A DNA stretch of 64,000 bases from NCBI RefSeq assembly GCF_020687505.1, contig NZ_JAJEQT010000004.1; one strand, written 5' to 3'. Under the pieces are notes generated by a model. That model made no database searches. It was not told the origin of the DNA and saw only the letters and a list, made by a program, of their open reading frames with translations. The position numbers and the translations under genes were made by a program. Shown one piece after another: positions 18,131 to 25,705 of the stretch. The stretch's first letter is position 1; every line of letters begins with the position of its first letter. This DNA is from Coprococcus_C hominis. Its GTDB lineage: Bacteria > Bacillota > Clostridia > Lachnospirales > Lachnospiraceae.

Positions 18131-19966
18131 CTATATTTCTTTTTCGCATTGTTCAATCGTTTTTATAATATCCGCAACGCCATCAGCAATGCCAATATAT
18201 AACTTCGCACTATTTTTATATATACGGATTGATTCTGCAACACTGTCCTTTTCGGTCAGATATATTGTTGTCTCATAATCATGATTTGCCTGACATGTTA
18301 TTTTTTTTATCAGCTTATGCTCCTCCATGTCCGCATACCATTCATCCAAAATTCGAATTTTTTCATTTATCTTCCGTAATTTATCTTTGTCATACTGTTT
18401 ATGCTCTAACATATACGCTGCCTTATCACAAACCTCTGCGCCCTCCCGCATCCGAGTTATAAGCAGTTCTATATTTTCTTTCATCTTTTGTAGTTCCTGT
18501 TTTACAAGCTCATTTCCATTTGTTGCAAAACGTCGAGGGATCGCTTCTATCATCTCTGTTATGTTGTAAACATTTTTGCAATATTGATCAATTGCCTGTT
18601 GCAACGTCATAATTCGAGTATGCCTTTTCAATGCTCCACCCTCTGTCGCATCTATAAAATCTATATCAGGATTCCGATATGCCAGATCTTCAATACTGCG
18701 AATAAATGTATAATAATCCTTCTTCGTCAGCACATCGTTTCCATAAATATCTTTCACATATAAGGTCGGACTGTTAAACGATGTATTCTGATTCAAATTC
18801 TCACCATCGGCATACTGTTTATTTCCCGTCATTGCCAGATCCTGTCCGATCATAATGATTCGTTTAAATCCCCAATCTATCGCAAGCGCCATTGCATCCA
18901 GCGCAACTGATCCGCCCGCAAAAATCTCTCCAAGTGAACTTCCGGCATCCGAAAACATCCGGCTCCATGTTCCAGAATCCGTAGAATAAAACACCAGATT
19001 TTTTGGTTTTACCATATCCAACACGGCTGTATTTGCAGTAGCATCTGCAAGAAAAAATACATCCGCAAGTCCTTCTGCCGTAAAATTCTTTAATTCTTTG
19101 TTCGTATCGACCGTAATTACAAAATCAGGCATAACCCCATGTGCCATGACTGTATTGATTGCCGAATCCACTACGATCGTAATTGCTTTTCCCTTCGCTT
19201 TCTTCAACAGATCCACATTCTTTTGCAATGACGGTCCTGCCGCTACAATGATCGCCGGTACATCCTCCGGAAAGTAATCTTTATAGTCTGCGCCACTCCG
19301 ACAATTTGGAAGAAATCGCATGTTAGAAATACTGGCAAGACCAATTTGTTTACCCACTTTGATCAACGTATTTGTCTGTATTCTATAATATTCGTATTTA
19401 TCCTTTATTATCTGTTTATATCGATCATAGCCTTCCGGGAATCGTGTCTGATAGATTGGAAGCGCCATATATCGATTCGTTAATTCATTTATTTCGCTGA
19501 TATAACTAAGTAAAAAATCGCCAAAATCATCGGTATTCAATGACTCTACCGATATGAAAAAACGATTATTATTTAACAGTTCTGTCAGATCAATCTCCTG
19601 CATTGCAGTCATAAATATGTCCAGATCTGGCTCATATACATAAATCGCATTTCCATGCGGATTACACTCCAAAAATCTTTTTGCAAATATACCATTTGCT
19701 AACCCATACATACACAAAAACGCATTATCTGGAATTGTATCATACTCCGCCATAAGTTTTTCTGCTTCTTTAGATGGATTGTACGTAGAATTCAAATTAA
19801 AGTCCCGATCCTTACCATGATACCCAATAATAACTTCCCCGTTTTTCGCTACCGCAGTAAAAGCCCGACTTTCCTTCTGTTGCTTCGCATAGGTATAAAA
19901 TGCCTCCCATAATTTTTCATTTTTTTGTTTTAATGCTTTTAAATTGTTCTCGTATATAGTGTTCAT
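18131..19966 (-). CDS. maf: Motility accessory factor, DUF115 flagellin glycosyltransferase (Maf)
   Basis: 611 residues, usual length for Maf proteins. The central DUF115 domain (about 200-370) shows VPAIIVAAGPSLQKN, ITIVVDSAINTVMAHG, PDFVITVDTN and, later, GSVALDAMALAIDWGFKRI with GQDLAMTGNKQY. Maf proteins transfer nonulosonic acids (pseudaminic or legionaminic type) to serine/threonine of flagellin before export. No nonulosonic acid synthesis genes are in the window, so the donor could be made elsewhere or be different. The gene lies in the transcript downstream of flagellin 1, the position common for flagellin glycosylation islands. The N- and C-terminal helical regions are typical of the family. 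Confidence 0.9.
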   Translation of the reverse strand: MNTIYENNLKALKQKNEKLWEAFYTYAKQQKESRAFTAVAKNGEVIIGYHGKDRDFNLNSTYNPSKEAEKLMAEYDTIPDNAFLCMYGLANGIFAKRFLECNPHGNAIYVYEPDLDIFMTAMQEIDLTELLNNNRFFISVESLNTDDFGDFLLSYISEINELTNRYMALPIYQTRFPEGYDRYKQIIKDKYEYYRIQTNTLIKVGKQIGLASISNMRFLPNCRSGADYKDYFPEDVPAIIVAAGPSLQKNVDLLKKAKGKAITIVVDSAINTVMAHGVMPDFVITVDTNKELKNFTAEGLADVFFLADATANTAVLDMVKPKNLVFYSTDSGTWSRMFSDAGSSLGEIFAGGSVALDAMALAIDWGFKRIIMIGQDLAMTGNKQYADGENLNQNTSFNSPTLYVKDIYGNDVLTKKDYYTFIRSIEDLAYRNPDIDFIDATEGGALKRHTRIMTLQQAIDQYCKNVYNITEMIEAIPRRFATNGNELVKQELQKMKENIELLITRMREGAEVCDKAAYMLEHKQYDKDKLRKINEKIRILDEWYADMEEHKLIKKITCQANHDYETTIYLTEKDSVAESIRIYKNSAKLYIGIADGVADIIKTIEQCEKEI

Positions 19967-19993
19967 TTTATACCCTCTTACATCCCTGCATCT

Positions 19994-20266
19994 TTACAAT
20001 ATATCTAATAACTCTACCAACTCGTACGTAATCAAATCCGCAAGCAACGTACCATCCTCTTCTTCCATCGCTGACAAAATCGGTGACAACGCATCCGTAA
20101 TTAACCGCTGTTGCAATGCCTCATCCTGGATACCTGACGCAATTAGCGATAAGTTTGGAATCACACCATTCATCGCAGCTATCCCATCCGATACACGCCC
20201 CTGATATAAGATATCTGCAATCGTAAGCAATGTTTCTTTTGTATCCTGTATTAATTCCTGTTCCAT
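19994..20266 (-). CDS. Small hypothetical protein between flagellin and maf
   Basis: 90 residues from the ATG at 20266, which has an ideal AAGGAGG site. A longer reading frame upstream runs through the flagellin terminator and is not credible. The protein is acidic and helical in appearance (MEQELIQDTKETLLTIADIL, ending YELVELLDIL), without signal peptide or cysteine. I do not recognise it. It lies between the flagellin terminator and maf, 27 bases from maf, and so is probably expressed with the glycosylation genes. A small accessory or chaperone role for Maf is possible, but nothing in the sequence proves it. Confidence 0.7.
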   Translation of the reverse strand: MEQELIQDTKETLLTIADILYQGRVSDGIAAMNGVIPNLSLIASGIQDEALQQRLITDALSPILSAMEEEDGTLLADLITYELVELLDIL

Positions 20267-20282
20267 AAAAACCTCCTTATAC

Positions 20283-20314
20283 AAAATATGGCTGACTCGC
20301 AAGCGAGCCAGCCA
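20283..20314 (-). terminator. Flagellin 1 terminator
   Basis: Minus strand: arms 20303-20314 and 20289-20300 form a 12-bp stem (TGGCTGGCTCGC / GCGAGUCAGCCA, one U-G pair) followed by TATTTTG. It lies 22 bases after the flagellin stop. The T-tract is interrupted, so some read-through into the small gene and maf is expected. Confidence 0.8.
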
Positions 20315-20336
20315 ATAAATTGTCAATAATATGAAA

Positions 20337-21191
20337 TTACTGAAGTAATGAAAGTACACCCTGTGTAGACTGATTTGCCTGAGCCAACATGGACTGTGCA
20401 GCCTGCTGAAGAATGTTATTCTTCGTGTAGTTGGTCATCTCTGTAGCCATATCAGTATCACGAATCTGTGATTCTGCAGATGTCAGGTTCTCTGAGTAGT
20501 TCTCGAGGTTATCGATTGTGTACTCAAGTCTGTTCTGCTTAGCACCAAGTTCAGATCTAGCAGCAGATACAACCTTGATAGCTGAAGTGATAAGAGACAT
20601 AGCTTCTGAAGCCTTTGAATGTGTATACATGTTCAACACATTACCAGCTGATGATGTGTTTCCTGCAACTACAGAACCTTTCGCACCAAACAAGATAGAA
20701 GCACTCATCTTCTTGATTGTGATCTCCATGTTCTCGCCCTTAACGGCACCAACCTGAAGCTGCTTTCCAGAGAAGTGACCATTCAAAAGCTTTGTACCGT
20801 TGAATGCAGCCTTTGTAGAGATAGAATCGATCTCCTTTGCAAGTTCGCCCATCTCATCCTGGATTGCCTTACGATCTACAGATGCGTTTACATCGTTGGC
20901 TGCCTTTGTAGCAAGCTCACCCATACGCTGAAGGATGCTGTGGATCTCACTCATGTTTCCTTCTGCTGTCTGGATAAGAGATACGCCATCCTCAGCGTTC
21001 TTAACTGACTGGTTGATACCTCTGATCTGGTTTCTCATCTTCTCACTGATGGAAAGACCTGCTGCGTCATCAGCTGCTCTGTTAACCTGATATCCGGAAG
21101 ACAACTTCTCAGTTGACTTAGATACTGCCTTAACATTAGCGCCCAACATTCTGTTTGTGTTTGCTGCCTGCAAATTGTGCTGTACTACCAT
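20337..21191 (-). CDS. hag: Flagellin 1 (short filament protein)
   Basis: 284 residues: conserved D0/D1 ends with almost no variable middle, like Bacillus Hag-type short flagellins. N-terminal hallmarks are VVQHNLQAANTNRMLG, KLSSGYQVNRAADDAAGLSI and MRNQIRG; the C-terminus has LGAKQNRLEYTIDNL, IRDTDMATEMTNYTKNNIL and the terminal VLSLLQ. It polymerises into the filament after export through the type III apparatus. The leader holds a SigD promoter (21339-21365) and two CsrA-type GGA sites, and csrA-fliW lie 4 kb upstream in the same gene group. The short exposed surface has serines and threonines that Maf could glycosylate. Start confirmed by AAGGAGGA six bases upstream. Confidence 0.97.
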   Translation of the reverse strand: MVVQHNLQAANTNRMLGANVKAVSKSTEKLSSGYQVNRAADDAAGLSISEKMRNQIRGINQSVKNAEDGVSLIQTAEGNMSEIHSILQRMGELATKAANDVNASVDRKAIQDEMGELAKEIDSISTKAAFNGTKLLNGHFSGKQLQVGAVKGENMEITIKKMSASILFGAKGSVVAGNTSSAGNVLNMYTHSKASEAMSLITSAIKVVSAARSELGAKQNRLEYTIDNLENYSENLTSAESQIRDTDMATEMTNYTKNNILQQAAQSMLAQANQSTQGVLSLLQ

Positions 21192-21196
21192 AATAA

Positions 21197-21206
21197 TTCC
21201 TCCTTG
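21197..21206 (-). promoter_or_regulatory. Flagellin ribosome site overlapping a CsrA-type motif (BS2-like)
   Basis: Minus-strand CAAGGAGGAA is both the ribosome site and a match to the CARGGA core of CsrA targets. Binding here would block translation of flagellin, as known for the hag leader of Bacillus subtilis. Pairs with the hairpin site at 21213-21232. Confidence 0.6.
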
Positions 21207-21212
21207 AATTTA

Positions 21213-21232
21213 TTCCCGCATCCTTGCGAGAA
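21213..21232 (-). promoter_or_regulatory. CsrA-type hairpin in flagellin leader (BS1-like)
   Basis: Minus-strand arms TTCTCGCA (21232-21225) and TGCGGGAA (21220-21213) form an 8-bp stem with one U-G pair, presenting the tetraloop AGGA. The context GCAAGGATGC matches CARGGAUG of the CsrA consensus. The site is six bases upstream of the GGA at the ribosome site, a geometry suited to a CsrA dimer. Confidence 0.65.
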
Positions 21233-21338
21233 GTACTGGGGCACCGCCCCGTGAATAGTATGTATGTTAGAACCCGTTCTGGGTAGTAACCTTGGTTGAA
21301 TCTGTAGGAACTTGTCTTGTTTGTTCCTTACACCTTAT

Positions 21339-21365
21339 ATATCGGACTGGAAATTATATCCTTAA
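21339..21365 (-). promoter_or_regulatory. SigD promoter of flagellin 1
   Basis: Minus strand: TTAA (21365-21362), 16 bases, CCGATAT (21345-21339). This is close to the B. subtilis SigD consensus TAAA-N15-GCCGATAT. It lies 20 bases beyond the fliT stop codon and gives a leader of about 140 nt. Confidence 0.8.
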
Positions 21366-21384
21366 CCCTTTTTATAAAGTTTTT

Positions 21385-21867
21385 TTATTTTTTTCTGTCA
21401 TAGAGCAAAGAGTCATTCACCATGCCGTTTGCCATAGACTTATAATACTTGTTTGCCACTGTTTTGGACTGTTTCATCTGGCGCACGCCCTGGAATTTCG
21501 CGGAGAATACCTGTTCCATCACTGCCCGGTTCCGCTCCTCCACGGCTTCGATCTGCATACCGAGATCCACACAGGTACGAATCAGATTCTGTATTGCAAG
21601 CAATTCATCTCTGTAAACCACCGGATCCCGCTGGATCTCAATCCGTACACGATCATAGACAGAAGAAAACCCTTTATCGATCTCATTGAGGTTGTCGATC
21701 AAAACATCCTTCTTCTCAACAAGCTCCGAAAACTGTTCCTCGTCAAACTTCTCCGCTGTGGCAATCACTGACTGCTCATTTGTAAGCTTCCAAATCTCTG
21801 TCAGATATCGCTGTTTCCGTTCCAGTGATTCACGCATGATATTCACATAAGTTCCGGTCTGATCCAT
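21385..21867 (-). CDS. FliT/FlgN-type flagellar export chaperone
   Basis: 160 residues, predicted almost wholly helical with long amphipathic helices (ESLERKQRYLTEIWKLTNE, EEQFSELVEKKDVLIDNL). This fits small type III export chaperones of the FliT/FlgN kind. It lies directly downstream of fliS and fliD, where FliT normally is; FliT binds the cap protein FliD and keeps it export-competent. A separate FlgN-like gene lies at 31010-31537 beside flgM, so FliT is the better reading, but sequence similarity in this family is weak. Start has AGGAGG; 10 bases separate it from fliS. Confidence 0.65.
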   Translation of the reverse strand: MDQTGTYVNIMRESLERKQRYLTEIWKLTNEQSVIATAEKFDEEQFSELVEKKDVLIDNLNEIDKGFSSVYDRVRIEIQRDPVVYRDELLAIQNLIRTCVDLGMQIEAVEERNRAVMEQVFSAKFQGVRQMKQSKTVANKYYKSMANGMVNDSLLYDRKK

Positions 21868-21877
21868 ATCTTACCTC

Positions 21878-22270
21878 CTAGCTCAGTGATAGCTGCGGTC
21901 CTTTGGCTTTCGTCATAACTTCCTTCCACACATCCCGCATGCCACGAAGCTCTTCTAACGCTCTCTCCAGAAGCTCCATGTCTTTCTTCATGTTTGCCTC
22001 CGTCAAAAGTGCAAAGATATAATCATACATACGCTTGAAGTCCTCGGCAACCGGATATTTCATATTCAGCGTCGATGTCAGTTCCACGATAATATTCCGG
22101 CATTTCTGGATGTTCGTATTTACTTTCTCATAGTCGTTCTTCTCAAGTCCCACAATTGCAATATTACAGAACTTAACCGCGCCTTCGTATAACATCAACG
22201 TAAGTTCTGCCGGTGTTGCTGTCTCGATACGGTTGTTTCCATATGCCTTTGCTGCTGTGTTATATGCCAT
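21878..22270 (-). CDS. fliS: Flagellin chaperone FliS
   Basis: 130 residues, normal FliS length. It opens AYNTAAKAYGNNRIETATPAELTLMLYEG, the family signature around the flagellin-binding groove, with the later helix MYDYIFALLTEANMKKD. FliS binds the C-terminal D0 helix of flagellin in the cytoplasm and delivers it to the export gate. It lies between fliD and the fliT-like gene with a GGAGGGG ribosome site. A second, much diverged FliS-like protein is beside flagellin 2 (51310-51789). Confidence 0.93.
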   Translation of the reverse strand: MAYNTAAKAYGNNRIETATPAELTLMLYEGAVKFCNIAIVGLEKNDYEKVNTNIQKCRNIIVELTSTLNMKYPVAEDFKRMYDYIFALLTEANMKKDMELLERALEELRGMRDVWKEVMTKAKGPQLSLS

Positions 22271-22291
22271 TTATATAACCCCTCCGTCTAT

Positions 22292-24208
22292 TTATGATGC
22301 ACTTCCGAACAAGGATGACAGATATGACTGCTGACTCTGCAGCTTTGCCATCGCAGATTCCATCTTCGAGAACTGATCATAATACTTATCTTCAAGATTC
22401 TGGAGCTTTTCATCCCACTTATCGATGTCATCATCATAATCATCGATCTCGCTATCCAGCGTCTTGTCATTGTAGAACGTCTGTGTGCTTCGCACACCTT
22501 CGATACGTGTCATGGATTTCCGCAGATAATCATACATCTGTGTACCAACACCAGAGGTACTCGTAGTTCCGCCGATCACCTGTCCTACGATATCACTTCC
22601 ACTTTCCAGCAGATTCTTCAACGTATTCGTCTCAGAAGAGTACTGGTCATCATCCTCATCACCGAGGATATGAAGCTTGCCGTTCTCTGTATAATCACCG
22701 GTCACGATACCAAGGGAAGCCAAGGTCATCGTCTTCGTACTTCCATCTGCCATTGTTACCTGCACGCCCTGATTCAAGGTCGTACGCATGCCGGAAAGCA
22801 GTGTCTGCAATGTAGAATCCCGTCGCAGCAATCCCTGCTTTGCCTTCTCTTCCCACTTCTCGATCTGCGTATCGGACAGCTTGCTTCTCTCATCCTCAGT
22901 TAAGGCATCATAGCCGGCATCTTTTTCGTTATAATATTTATTCATCTCGTCAATCAGTTCATTATATGACTTGATGAAATTTTTGATTGTGTTATATGCA
23001 CTGTCAACATCCGCAGCAACCTCGACATTGACTACAGAGTCTGTCTTTGCCTTTGCTGTGATCGTAAGACCGTTGACTGTCAATGTATTACTGTCACTCG
23101 TGTATTTTACATTGTTATAGTAGATAATCGCATCTCTTGCGTCTACCTTTTCTGCCTTGCTTCCAAGTCCTAGAGCTTCCAATGCACTGCTGTCACTGGA
23201 TGTGATATTGAAATCATTCGCAGCACCGGTCTTCGACGCATTGAGATAAAATCTTCCATGGGATGCATCGAAGCTTGCAGAGACACCCATCTTAGAAAGT
23301 GCTGTCGTGAAATCATTGATGGTTGACTTGTCATCTACAACAAAATCCTTGCCATTGACTGAGAATGTTGTTCCAACCTTAATACCCAGATCTGCAAGCT
23401 TGGTCGAGGTTGAGATATCGGTACTTGTAAAGTCCTGCTTTACCTTTGCCGTGAAGCCGGCACTCATTGTATTGCTGTCCGCATCACCCTTCTCATATCC
23501 AACTTCTCCAGACATACCAAGTGCTGCGCTTTCAATCGTGTAAATCTCCCCGGCCTTTGTACCATCATCCAGTGTCTTTTCTGAACTATTTGTAAAGACA
23601 AGCTTACCATCTTTAAGACTCGCCTGAAGATTCTCATATCCGGAAGTAGCTTTTAGCTTTGCATTCAATGCACTGATGCTTTCGACTCCGTTATCTCCGC
23701 TTCCTCCAAGCTCAAGTTCGAGAGCAGGAATCACATCGTTTCCTGCCGAGATCGTAATCTTCTGACCTGCAAGACCTAGATTCGCCCCTTGTGCATCTAC
23801 CATGTCCGCAAACTTCGTAGACAGTCCGGCATCATTATAGGTTGTGTAAGACTTGCCATATGCCTTGATATTGTCTCCGGTCAGATAGGCTGACGATGCT
23901 GTCTGCTCGACGGAAACCGAATGTGTACCATTTGTCGCTCCGGAACCGGCTTTGACGGATACCTTTGTCTCATCACTGGCCGTTGCCTTCTTCGTTTTAT
24001 AGTTGCTGACCGTCTTAAATGCAGAAAGCTGCGTCTTGTAGAAGTTATAAATCTTCGTATTTAATCCGCTCCAGATCTCTTTCTTCCACTCGACGTCCTG
24101 CTTCTTCTGTTTGATTTTATTTACTTTTTCAGAGCTGGCGCTGACCAGTTCCTTTACCATGCTCTCTGTATCCATGCCGGATACGAGGCCTGTCATACGC
24201 ATTGCCAT
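22292..24208 (-). CDS. fliD: Flagellar filament cap protein FliD (HAP2)
   Basis: 638 residues, a common size in Firmicutes. The N-terminal MTGLVSGMDTESMVKELVSA is the FliD_N hallmark; the C-terminal half has DSAYNTIKNFIKSYNELIDE and ends with a coiled coil (DEKLQNLEDKYYDQFSKMES) plus LSSLFG. FliD forms the pentameric or hexameric cap under which flagellin folds. The central part (about 150-420) is the variable, exposed region, rich in serine, threonine and alanine. It is co-transcribed with flaG upstream and fliS downstream; start has AGGAGG. Confidence 0.95.
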   Translation of the reverse strand: MAMRMTGLVSGMDTESMVKELVSASSEKVNKIKQKKQDVEWKKEIWSGLNTKIYNFYKTQLSAFKTVSNYKTKKATASDETKVSVKAGSGATNGTHSVSVEQTASSAYLTGDNIKAYGKSYTTYNDAGLSTKFADMVDAQGANLGLAGQKITISAGNDVIPALELELGGSGDNGVESISALNAKLKATSGYENLQASLKDGKLVFTNSSEKTLDDGTKAGEIYTIESAALGMSGEVGYEKGDADSNTMSAGFTAKVKQDFTSTDISTSTKLADLGIKVGTTFSVNGKDFVVDDKSTINDFTTALSKMGVSASFDASHGRFYLNASKTGAANDFNITSSDSSALEALGLGSKAEKVDARDAIIYYNNVKYTSDSNTLTVNGLTITAKAKTDSVVNVEVAADVDSAYNTIKNFIKSYNELIDEMNKYYNEKDAGYDALTEDERSKLSDTQIEKWEEKAKQGLLRRDSTLQTLLSGMRTTLNQGVQVTMADGSTKTMTLASLGIVTGDYTENGKLHILGDEDDDQYSSETNTLKNLLESGSDIVGQVIGGTTSTSGVGTQMYDYLRKSMTRIEGVRSTQTFYNDKTLDSEIDDYDDDIDKWDEKLQNLEDKYYDQFSKMESAMAKLQSQQSYLSSLFGSAS

Positions 24209-24239
24209 AACAAATACCTCCTAATCAGGGTATCGCCCC

Positions 24240-24704
24240 CTACCTTCTCTCATCAACCAGAAGACCTGCCATCTCCCATGCCTTTGCAAGCATATCGAGT
24301 GTCTTCTCCGGCGGAATCTCACGGATAACTTCATCGGTGTCACTATCTGTAACGGTGATGGAAATCCGGTTTGTATCCTCATGATACTTGAAGCTGAGCT
24401 GTGTATGATGCATTGGACTTGCCTGTTTCACTGTCTTGTTCAGATCATCGACTGCTGCCTTGATCTTGTCCGGTGCCACTTCCTGATCCGTCTGTACCGC
24501 ACCGCGATCCTGTTGCTGTCCCGGCTGGCCGTTGTTATTGCTGTTGCCCTTTCCACCGATCGGCGGTAAGCTTGCAACCTGTACCTGCTGCTGCCCGGCA
24601 GTACTGCCTGTGTTCACATCCACCGTCTCAGACTGCGGACGTGTCACTCTTGTCTGTGAACTTACATTTAAGGCTCCTACGCCTCCGATTCCATCCATTC
24701 CCAT
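24240..24704 (-). CDS. flaG: FlaG family flagellar protein
   Basis: 154 residues. The C-terminal 70 residues are the FlaG domain: LSFKYHEDTNRISITVTDSDTDEVIREIPPEK, with the typical IREIPPEK turn and a final helix KTLDMLAKAWEMAGLLVDER. The first 80 residues are low-complexity, rich in glycine, glutamine and asparagine, which is usual for the family. FlaG affects filament length; its mechanism is not settled. It is the first gene of flaG-fliD-fliS-fliT. The leader between csrA and flaG holds a hairpin with GGA in its loop (24733-24760) and CAAGGAGG as ribosome site. Confidence 0.92.
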   Translation of the reverse strand: MGMDGIGGVGALNVSSQTRVTRPQSETVDVNTGSTAGQQQVQVASLPPIGGKGNSNNNGQPGQQQDRGAVQTDQEVAPDKIKAAVDDLNKTVKQASPMHHTQLSFKYHEDTNRISITVTDSDTDEVIREIPPEKTLDMLAKAWEMAGLLVDERR

Positions 24705-24732
24705 AATCTATACGCCTCCTTGCGTGAACCTT

Positions 24733-24760
24733 GTATGCCTTCCATCCATGAACGGCATAC
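24733..24760 (-). promoter_or_regulatory. Hairpin with GGATGGA loop in flaG leader, possible CsrA site
   Basis: Arms 24733-24739 and 24754-24760 (GTATGCC / GGCATAC) enclose a 14-base loop that reads GTTCATGGATGGAA on the minus strand. CATGGATG differs from the CsrA core CARGGAUG at one position. The ribosome site 13 bases further on is CAAGGAGG. Same layout as the flagellin leader, but with a larger loop. Confidence 0.35.
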
Positions 24761-24814
24761 GCCTATAGTTTCCTATTAGTTGTATCGTCAACTAATCACT
24801 CATACTTTACCACT

Positions 24815-25030
24815 TTATAAGAGTTTTTTCAAACTTTCTACGTCGAGATTCGCCACAGCTTCGCGGTTTTCTTCCTGAATCTGTGCGTAGATTTCCTTGC
24901 GGTAGACAGGCACACTCTTCGGTGCGGAGATACCGATCTTGACCTGATCGCCCTTCGCCTCGAGCACAGTGATCTCAATGTTATTGCCTATCACGATGGA
25001 TTCGCCTTGTTTTCTGGATAGTGCTAACAT
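24815..25030 (-). CDS. csrA: Carbon storage regulator CsrA
   Basis: 71 residues from the ATG at 25030, giving the family start MLALSRKQGESIVIGNNIEI. A GTG nine bases upstream is in frame but lies inside the fliW end and is less likely. The protein has the five-strand CsrA dimer core with ITVLEAKGDQVKIGI and the RNA-contacting arginines, then VPVYRKEIYAQIQEENREA. It represses translation by binding GGA motifs, in Bacillus mainly the flagellin leader. The start follows the fliW stop directly, so the regulator and its antagonist are made together. Candidate targets are at 21197-21232, 24733-24760 and perhaps 8464-8501. Confidence 0.95.
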   Translation of the reverse strand: MLALSRKQGESIVIGNNIEITVLEAKGDQVKIGISAPKSVPVYRKEIYAQIQEENREAVANLDVESLKKLL

Positions 25031-25031
25031 A

Positions 25032-25496
25032 TTACTCACCTGCCTTTTCTTTCATCTTCTGGATTGCCTCGTAGGCATTGAATTTCACCTTGTAATCTTC
25101 GTTCTCTACGATCACCTGAATGGCTTTTCTGCCCTCTGTGTTGATGATGATCGGAGCCTTCAGATTCGCTGTCATCTTCGTTAAGTCCGAAGGAATCGAC
25201 AATGTGACAAACATCAGAATATCTGCATCTGCAGGATCACCGATGTTCTTCATCAGCTCGTCCTCCACGATCGGACCGTAATCATCAATCAGTTCAGATG
25301 GATGGATGATCGGAAGTGCCAATGCAGGCTCCTCCATCGACTGTAACCAGCTGATCTTCGAACGCTCCTCGCGGTCGCTGTCATAAATAATCGCAAATTT
25401 CTTTAAATTTTCAAAACCGATCAGCCCCATTGGGAACTCCAGGATCTTGTCCTCCGCGATGTCGACGGTTCCAAATAATCTTGTTTCTGCTACCAT
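25032..25496 (-). CDS. fliW: Flagellar assembly factor FliW, CsrA antagonist
   Basis: 154 residues, normal length. Motifs are LFGTVDIAEDKILEFPMGLIGFE and the C-terminal INTEGRKAIQVI with YKVKFNAYEAI. FliW binds either flagellin or CsrA; when cytoplasmic flagellin is used up, free FliW sequesters CsrA and flagellin translation resumes. The fliW-csrA pair directly upstream of the flagellin group is the classic arrangement. Start has GAGGAGGG. The 210-base gap upstream carries three inverted repeats. Confidence 0.95.
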   Translation of the reverse strand: MVAETRLFGTVDIAEDKILEFPMGLIGFENLKKFAIIYDSDREERSKISWLQSMEEPALALPIIHPSELIDDYGPIVEDELMKNIGDPADADILMFVTLSIPSDLTKMTANLKAPIIINTEGRKAIQVIVENEDYKVKFNAYEAIQKMKEKAGE

Positions 25497-25518
25497 GCTT
25501 TATCCCTCCTCTAAAATT

Positions 25519-25561
25519 AGAAATCGTTCCTCATCATATGTATACAATAATAACGATTTCT
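25519..25561. repeat. Inverted repeat 1 upstream of fliW
   Basis: Arms 25519-25528 and 25552-25561 are perfect 10-bp complements (AGAAATCGTT / AACGATTTCT) with a 23-base spacer. It lies in the fliW leader, 23 bases before the start codon; no U-tract follows. Confidence 0.7.
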
Positions 25562-25587
25562 CCGTTCTTCGAACTCTCGAATTCGTA

Positions 25588-25633
25588 ACAGACATGCGCA
25601 TTCCGGGCTATCGCCCTACATGCTTATGTCTGT
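25588..25633. repeat. Inverted repeat 2 upstream of fliW
   Basis: Outer arms 25588-25595 and 25626-25633 (ACAGACAT / ATGTCTGT) enclose an inner GGGC/GCCC hairpin at 25605-25616. It is a nested, stable hairpin without a U-tract. Confidence 0.7.
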
Positions 25634-25637
25634 TTAT

Positions 25638-25696
25638 CCGTCATATAAATAAGCAGCTCCGCCTGCAAGCAGTCTCGCTGCTTATTTGCATGACGG
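25638..25696. repeat. Inverted repeat 3 downstream of flgL
   Basis: Arms 25638-25657 and 25677-25696 are complementary at 17 of 20 positions. The hairpin starts nine bases after the flgL stop. No U-tract follows on the minus strand, so it is more likely an mRNA 3'-end stabiliser or processing site than an intrinsic terminator. Confidence 0.7.
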
Positions 25697-25705
25697 AATT
25701 ATTTT

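Noticed and set aside
20266..20359. Upstream extension of the 90-residue gene by 31 codons
   Set aside because: It would start inside flagellin and run through the terminator hairpin; the ATG at 20266 has an ideal ribosome site.
21385..21867. Naming this gene flgN
   Set aside because: A FlgN-like gene is beside flgM at 31010-31537, and this one follows fliD-fliS, where FliT belongs.
24797..24810. ATACTTTACCA shared between the csrA-flaG gap and the region upstream of the HIT gene (about 51269)
   Set aside because: An 11-base AT-rich match in two intergenic regions is compatible with chance or ordinary promoter sequence.
24775..24812. TAAA-N16-GACGATAC in the csrA-flaG gap as a SigD promoter
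   Set aside because: The -10 deviates at two positions and overlaps an inverted repeat (24775-24782 / 24789-24796). Not good enough to list as a promoter.
25638..25696. Large hairpin after flgL as an intrinsic terminator
   Set aside because: No U-tract follows on the minus strand; listed as an inverted repeat only.
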